Shown in pieces: positions 63,920 to 64,000 of a DNA stretch of 64,000 bases. This stretch comes from [Pseudopropionibacterium] massiliense (GTDB lineage: Bacteria > Actinomycetota > Actinomycetes > Propionibacteriales > Propionibacteriaceae). A program made the translations under genes and the position numbers. Where the stretch lies: the NCBI RefSeq assembly GCF_900607225.1, contig NZ_LR027842.1, forward strand, positions 2,198,980 to 2,262,979, written 5' to 3'. The notes beneath the pieces were generated by a model. The model saw only the letters and a list, made by a program, of their open reading frames with translations, did not search any database and was not told the origin of the DNA. Each line of letters begins with the position of its first letter. The first letter of the stretch is position 1.

Positions 63920-64000
63920 TCACCTGCACCGCGCAGTGATGTCAAATCCGTTCGGGGGAACGTTGTAGTTCGCAGGGAACACCCAGTCCGTGGACTGTCT
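63920..64000 (-). CDS. C-terminal end of an unidentified gene upstream of moxR
   Basis: Only the last 26 codons and the stop are in the window (TDWVFPANYNVPPNGFDITARCR). Codon usage fits coding sequence. In related genomes the gene before moxR often encodes a large surface or FnIII/Ig-like protein, and this tail would suit such a domain, but it is too short to identify. It ends 35 bases before moxR on the same strand and probably shares its message. Confidence 0.5.
   Translation of the reverse strand, partial: RQSTDWVFPANYNVPPNGFDITARCR

Overview
This window looks like ordinary chromosome from a high-GC Gram-positive actinobacterium. The evidence is the high G+C coding style, frequent GTG/TTG starts, a WhiB regulator, DUF3039 and DUF3499 proteins, a split acyl-CoA carboxylase (biotin carrier subunit, carboxyltransferase and small epsilon subunit) and a serine/threonine kinase cluster. 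Gene order from ahcY to accA3 largely follows the block around sahH-manB-whiB2-manC-purEK-birA-accD5-accE5-maf-accA3 of mycobacteria. Mycolic-acid genes are absent, and the FHA/kinase operon is of a type known from Propionibacteriaceae and bifidobacteria. My guess is a Propionibacteriaceae member (Arachnia/Tessaracoccus-like); the sequence alone does not prove it. I see no tRNA, rRNA, IS element, prophage or CRISPR array.

Layout. 1-4.9 kb: end of a nicotinate phosphoribosyltransferase gene, malQ, an RDD protein, an MFS exporter and DUF3039. 4.9-16.4 kb: a minus-strand envelope/sugar-nucleotide block (ahcY, aroQ, SIS protein, Trm112-like, phosphomannomutase, DUF3499, DUF5719, a large glycosyltransferase, whiB, manC). 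16.6-23.1 kb: TIGR03089, a second glycosyltransferase, two LytR-CpsA-Psr (LCP) cell-wall ligases and a DUF3352 protein. 23.1-26.1 kb: purE, purK, a PH-domain protein and birA. 26.2-28.3 kb: a tandem pair of unrecognised membrane paralogues. 28.4-36.9 kb: the acyl-CoA carboxylase genes, maf, two long coiled-coil proteins resembling polar-growth scaffolds, a lipoprotein, NUDIX and the biotin carboxylase. 36.9-39.9 kb: serine acetyltransferase, a TIGR03085 gene broken by a 94-bp tandem duplication, and a beta-helix lipoprotein.

40-48.7 kb: a seven-gene minus-strand L-fucose operon (ABC importer, fucI, fucK, lacI-type regulator, fucU) with LacI-type operator candidates at its promoter. 48.8-54.3 kb: housekeeping genes (fba, a small membrane protein, TrmH methyltransferase, DUF368 lipid-carrier translocase, lemA, pyrE, spermidine-synthase-like). 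54.3-64 kb: a tightly overlapping operon of MoxR, DUF58, a transglutaminase-like protein without its cysteine, RDD-FHA, PP2C phosphatase, FHA protein and a transmembrane Ser/Thr kinase, which reads as an envelope-linked phospho-signalling module.

How the genes cooperate: manB and manC make GDP-mannose for the glycosyltransferases. LCP proteins attach glycopolymers to peptidoglycan. DUF368 recycles the undecaprenyl-phosphate carrier. BirA biotinylates the carrier domain of the carboxylase encoded 9 kb away. Many genes here carry a TANNNT hexamer only 6-8 bases before the start codon, which suggests leaderless transcription.
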